Shown here piece after piece: positions 61,179 to 64,000 of a stretch of DNA of 64,000 nt. The notes under the pieces were generated by a model that saw nothing but the letters and a program-made list of their open reading frames with translations, had not been told where the DNA came from and ran no database searches. Origin of the DNA: Phycisphaeraceae bacterium (GTDB lineage: Bacteria > Planctomycetota > Phycisphaerae > Phycisphaerales > Phycisphaeraceae). Each line of letters opens with the position of its first letter. Position 1 is the stretch's first letter. A program made the translations under genes and the position numbers. The stretch is from positions 166,912-230,911 of the forward strand of contig JAVKCD010000019.1 of NCBI GenBank assembly GCA_040222855.1. Direction: 5' to 3'.

Positions 61179-64000
61179 TCAGCTCAGGAGCATTTCCAGG
61201 TCCTCGCGGGAGAGTTGCTGGAGGCCTTCGTCGGTCTGTTGCTGGTCGACGACGGCTTCGGCAAGCTGTTTTTTCCGCTTCTGGAGCTGCTGGATGCGTT
61301 GTTCGACGGTTCCCTCGCAGATCATGCGGTAGGCAAAGACGGGCTTGGTCTGGCCGATGCGGTGGGTTCGGTCGATGGCCTGGGCCTCGGCGGCGGGGTT
61401 CCACCAGGGGTCGAGGATGAAGACGTAGCCGGCGGCGGTGAGATTGAGGCCGACCCCGCCAGCCTTGAGGCTGATGAGGAAAGCGGGGATCGAGGCGCTG
61501 TTCTGGAATCGCTCGACCTCTTCCTTGCGGTTTCGGGTCTGGCCGTCGAGGTAGCACAACGGGATGCTCTTGGCCTCGAACCGCTTGCGGACCAAGGCGA
61601 GCATGGAGGTGAACTGGCTGAAGATGAGGACCTTGTGTCCTTCTTCGATCAGGTCTTCCATCATCTCCATCAGGGCGTCGAGCTTGGCCGAGGAGGTCTG
61701 GTCGTATTCGGACGAGATGAGCGCGGGATGGCAAGCGGCCTGCCGGAGACGGAGGAGGGCTTCGAGGACCATGACCGAGGAGTGACGCATGACCAGGTCG
61801 TTGCCGGTGGTGGCGCCAGCGGCGTCGAGCTGGGTGAGCAACTGGCCGCGGTAGTGGTCGCGCAGCTTGTCGTAGACCTTGCGCTGGTCGGGGTCCATGT
61901 CGCAGAGGATGGTCTGCTCGGTCTTGGGCGGGAGGTCCTTGAGGACCTGGTCCTTGGTCCGACGGAGGATCATCGGGCGCAGGGCGCGGGCGAGCTGCTG
62001 GATCGCTGGCATCACATCGTCTTCAACATCGTCGTCATCGTTAACGGCTTCGGCAGCAGTGACCCCACCGTTGGCGGGTGCCGTGCCATTGGTGACCCTA
62101 GCATTGGAGGCCTTGACGAGTTCGCTGAATCGGCTTGAGACGCCGAGCATGCCGGGGTTGAGATACTCGAAGATGGACCAGAGGTCGCCGAGGTGGTTCT
62201 CGATCGGCGTGCCGGTGAGGGCGAGTCGGTGGCGAGCTTCGATGAGTCGGCTGGCGCGGGCGACTTGGGACATCGGGTTCTTGATCGCCTGCGCCTCGTC
62301 GAGGATGGCGTAGTCGAAGGTGATCTCCTGGAGCTGCTCGACGTCACGGCGCATCAGGCCGTAGGAGGTCACCACGAGGTCGTAGCTGCCGAGTTTCTTG
62401 AGGTCCGCAGCGCGATCGGGTCCGGTGTAGGCGAGCACGCGAAGCTCTGGCGTGAATCGCTCGGCCTCGTCGATCCAGTTGAACACGACGGATCGCGGCG
62501 CGACGATGAGGGTCGGGTTAGTGACCGGCGAGCCCTGCGGCTGGTCAGGGTTGAGCGAGGGTTCATCGGAACCATGCCGGACACGAGCCTGGAGCATCGC
62601 GAGCACCTGGATCGTTTTACCAAGGCCCATGTCGTCGGCGAGGATCCCGCCCAGGCTGAGCTGGCGCAGAAAATGAAGCCACCCAAGACCGACACGCTGG
62701 TAGGTGCGGAGCTTGCCGTGGAAGGTCTCATCGGGGTCGATCGGCTCGACCGAAGCGCCCTGGGCCAGAGACGCGCGGAAGTTGTCGAAATGCTCATCGG
62801 TTTCGAGTGTGGTCTTGTCCGCGAGCATGGTGTCGAGGAGGGCAGCCTGCGAAGCGCGGAAGCGGAGGTGATCACCCTGAGCTTTGCCGAGTGCGGTCAG
62901 GAGTCCGCGATCGGCGAGCCATTCTTCTGGAAGGAGGCCGGTCGAGCCATCATCCAGCCGGACCAGATTCTGCCCGCTGCGGACGGCCTCGACGATCTGC
63001 GGGAGCCCAACGGTGACGGTCGCGCCGTCATCGGTGGTGTAGCTCACTTCGCCGCGGAGCTCGAACCAGTCGATACCCGAGCGGATGGCCAGGCGCGGGT
63101 CACTGGGGCGTCGCACAGCAGCGTCTTCAGCGAGGACGATCCACTGGCGGCTGATGAGGTCGGCCACGACGCCGAGAACGTCGCGCCGGCGGATCGAGAG
63201 CAACGGCCGGCCGTTGGGTGATGTGCCTGCCGAGCGGAGCCCGAGGATGCCGAGTCGTTCTGCGGCGGCACGTTCGGAAGAGCGGTCGCGGAGGACCAGA
63301 TCAGTGGCGGTCGCCACGGCTTCGGTGGCTTCGGTGGCTTCGCCTTCAACGGGTTCAAGCGGGGCTTCCTGGGGCGCGATGTAGCTGCCCGGGGTGCCCC
63401 ATTCGATCCGGGTGCCGGCGTAGTCGAACGACAGTTTGGCCAGGAGCTGCTGACGGCTGTTCGAGCTCTCTGCGACGCCATCCGCGGCGGAGAGGATCTC
63501 AAGTCGCGGGGTCGGTGTCGTTTGAACGACAGGACGGCCGACGCCCTCGGGCAGGTCGAGTTCGGGCAACTGCGGGAGCCTGTAAAGCCGGTCGAGGAAG
63601 CGTTCGACATCGGCCTTGGGGATCAGCAGCGAGCGGTCGCCATCGTCGATGGGATCGTTCTCACGAAACTGCCAGACCCAGCGGGAGGACCCGCCGTCTT
63701 CAAAGCAAGAGGCTCGGCCCTGGACCACAGCGACGCCACCCGACCCTGCGAGCAGCAGGGAGGGCTCATGGATGGGGACGTTGGCGTTGCCCCGGCGAAG
63801 CTCGGCGCTGAGGCGCAGGTTCTCGTTGGTGTCGTCCCACTGGCCAACCGCCCAGAGGGACCAGTGCCCCGCGTCATCCCACGACAGCGGCTGTTCGTTG
63901 GGGTGCTCAGGATCGGTGATGAGCACCGCCCTGCCGGTTGAGGCGACTAAGCGGAGCACGCGTTCGGTCGCGCTGCGGGGGACCGCGAACAGTGATCCGG
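61179..64000 (-). CDS. SNF2-family helicase, N-terminus beyond right edge
   Basis: At least 940 residues. The reading frame stays open to the right edge, so the true start is outside; the GTG at 63959 is only the first internal candidate. The helicase core has ADDMGLGKTIQVLAML (Walker A), LDEAQAIKN (DEAQ box), ALTGTPIENHLGDLWSIF, LIFSQFTSMLALV, and the motif V/VI block GGVGLNLTAA and AIDRTHRIGQ. It is the Snf2/Rad54-like bacterial class, often called HepA-like but lacking RapA specific signs. The ~400 residues before the core are of the unassigned N-terminal type (FELRGEVSYTTDDG). Likely role: ATP-driven movement of proteins on DNA. Confidence 0.92.
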   Translation of the reverse strand, partial: GSLFAVPRSATERVLRLVASTGRAVLITDPEHPNEQPLSWDDAGHWSLWAVGQWDDTNENLRLSAELRRGNANVPIHEPSLLLAGSGGVAVVQGRASCFEDGGSSRWVWQFRENDPIDDGDRSLLIPKADVERFLDRLYRLPQLPELDLPEGVGRPVVQTTPTPRLEILSAADGVAESSNSRQQLLAKLSFDYAGTRIEWGTPGSYIAPQEAPLEPVEGEATEATEAVATATDLVLRDRSSERAAAERLGILGLRSAGTSPNGRPLLSIRRRDVLGVVADLISRQWIVLAEDAAVRRPSDPRLAIRSGIDWFELRGEVSYTTDDGATVTVGLPQIVEAVRSGQNLVRLDDGSTGLLPEEWLADRGLLTALGKAQGDHLRFRASQAALLDTMLADKTTLETDEHFDNFRASLAQGASVEPIDPDETFHGKLRTYQRVGLGWLHFLRQLSLGGILADDMGLGKTIQVLAMLQARVRHGSDEPSLNPDQPQGSPVTNPTLIVAPRSVVFNWIDEAERFTPELRVLAYTGPDRAADLKKLGSYDLVVTSYGLMRRDVEQLQEITFDYAILDEAQAIKNPMSQVARASRLIEARHRLALTGTPIENHLGDLWSIFEYLNPGMLGVSSRFSELVKASNARVTNGTAPANGGVTAAEAVNDDDDVEDDVMPAIQQLARALRPMILRRTKDQVLKDLPPKTEQTILCDMDPDQRKVYDKLRDHYRGQLLTQLDAAGATTGNDLVMRHSSVMVLEALLRLRQAACHPALISSEYDQTSSAKLDALMEMMEDLIEEGHKVLIFSQFTSMLALVRKRFEAKSIPLCYLDGQTRNRKEEVERFQNSASIPAFLISLKAGGVGLNLTAAGYVFILDPWWNPAAEAQAIDRTHRIGQTKPVFAYRMICEGTVEQRIQQLQKRKKQLAEAVVDQQQTDEGLQQLSREDLEMLLS

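Overview
The window is high-GC bacterial chromosome, most likely from a member of the Planctomycetota, probably class Phycisphaerae. This is inferred from several signs. The 23S-5S rRNA unit has no 16S gene upstream. There is a TIGR03790-type secreted protein with dockerin-like repeats and a PEP-CTERM-like tail, a formylglycine sulfatase, and a Gram-negative envelope gene set (waaA, an LptC-like protein, ExbD/TonB-like proteins). No insertion sequences, phage genes, CRISPR arrays or plasmid functions were seen, so this looks like ordinary chromosome with some accessory islands.

Layout. 1-6.1 kb: aconitase (cut by the left edge), an FkbM methyltransferase, a tandem HD/HD-GYP protein and miaA. 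6.3-11.6 kb: topA, a CPCC zinc-ribbon protein, a beta-propeller protein and a lipoprotein. 11.7-25 kb: glnA with a phosphohexomutase, a very large LptC/OstA-like protein, a UbiE-like methyltransferase with metG, waaA-proB, two TPR-like proteins, and a TonB-like/ExbD pair. 25.7-30.5 kb: aroB, guaA, a retropepsin-like lipoprotein and a DUF429 protein. 30.5-34.1 kb: 5S and 23S rRNA (minus strand) and tRNA-Ser(UGA) (plus strand). 34.4-41.3 kb: pheS, a NamZ-like lipoprotein, a secreted superoxide dismutase, a metallophosphoesterase, an ECF sigma/anti-sigma/periplasmic trio, and a QueC homologue with a broken PP-loop. 41.4-50.3 kb: a glutamine amidotransferase, RNase D, a RuBisCO-like protein fused to a cupin, a YHYH protein, a sulfatase and a clan-A glycoside hydrolase. 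50.3-64 kb: a heterodimeric ABC exporter, the TIGR03790 protein, a UDP-GlcNAc dehydrogenase, thioredoxin, an M16 protease, a RibB protein with a degenerate GTP cyclohydrolase half, an RRM protein, and a SNF2 helicase cut by the right edge.

The most notable object is the 526-residue RuBisCO-like protein at 43427-45007. It keeps the lysine equivalent to the carbamylated Lys201 of RuBisCO but has altered neighbouring active-site residues, and it carries a C-terminal cupin. It is translationally coupled to RNase D rather than sitting in a recognisable sulfur-salvage or apiose operon, so its reaction cannot be read from context. Other points of interest are the RibB-X enzyme, the QueC-like protein, and the strand composition (GC skew), which changes sign several times independently of gene direction.

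All calls rest on reading translations and motifs by eye. No database search was possible, and start sites were chosen from Shine-Dalgarno sequences and family lengths.
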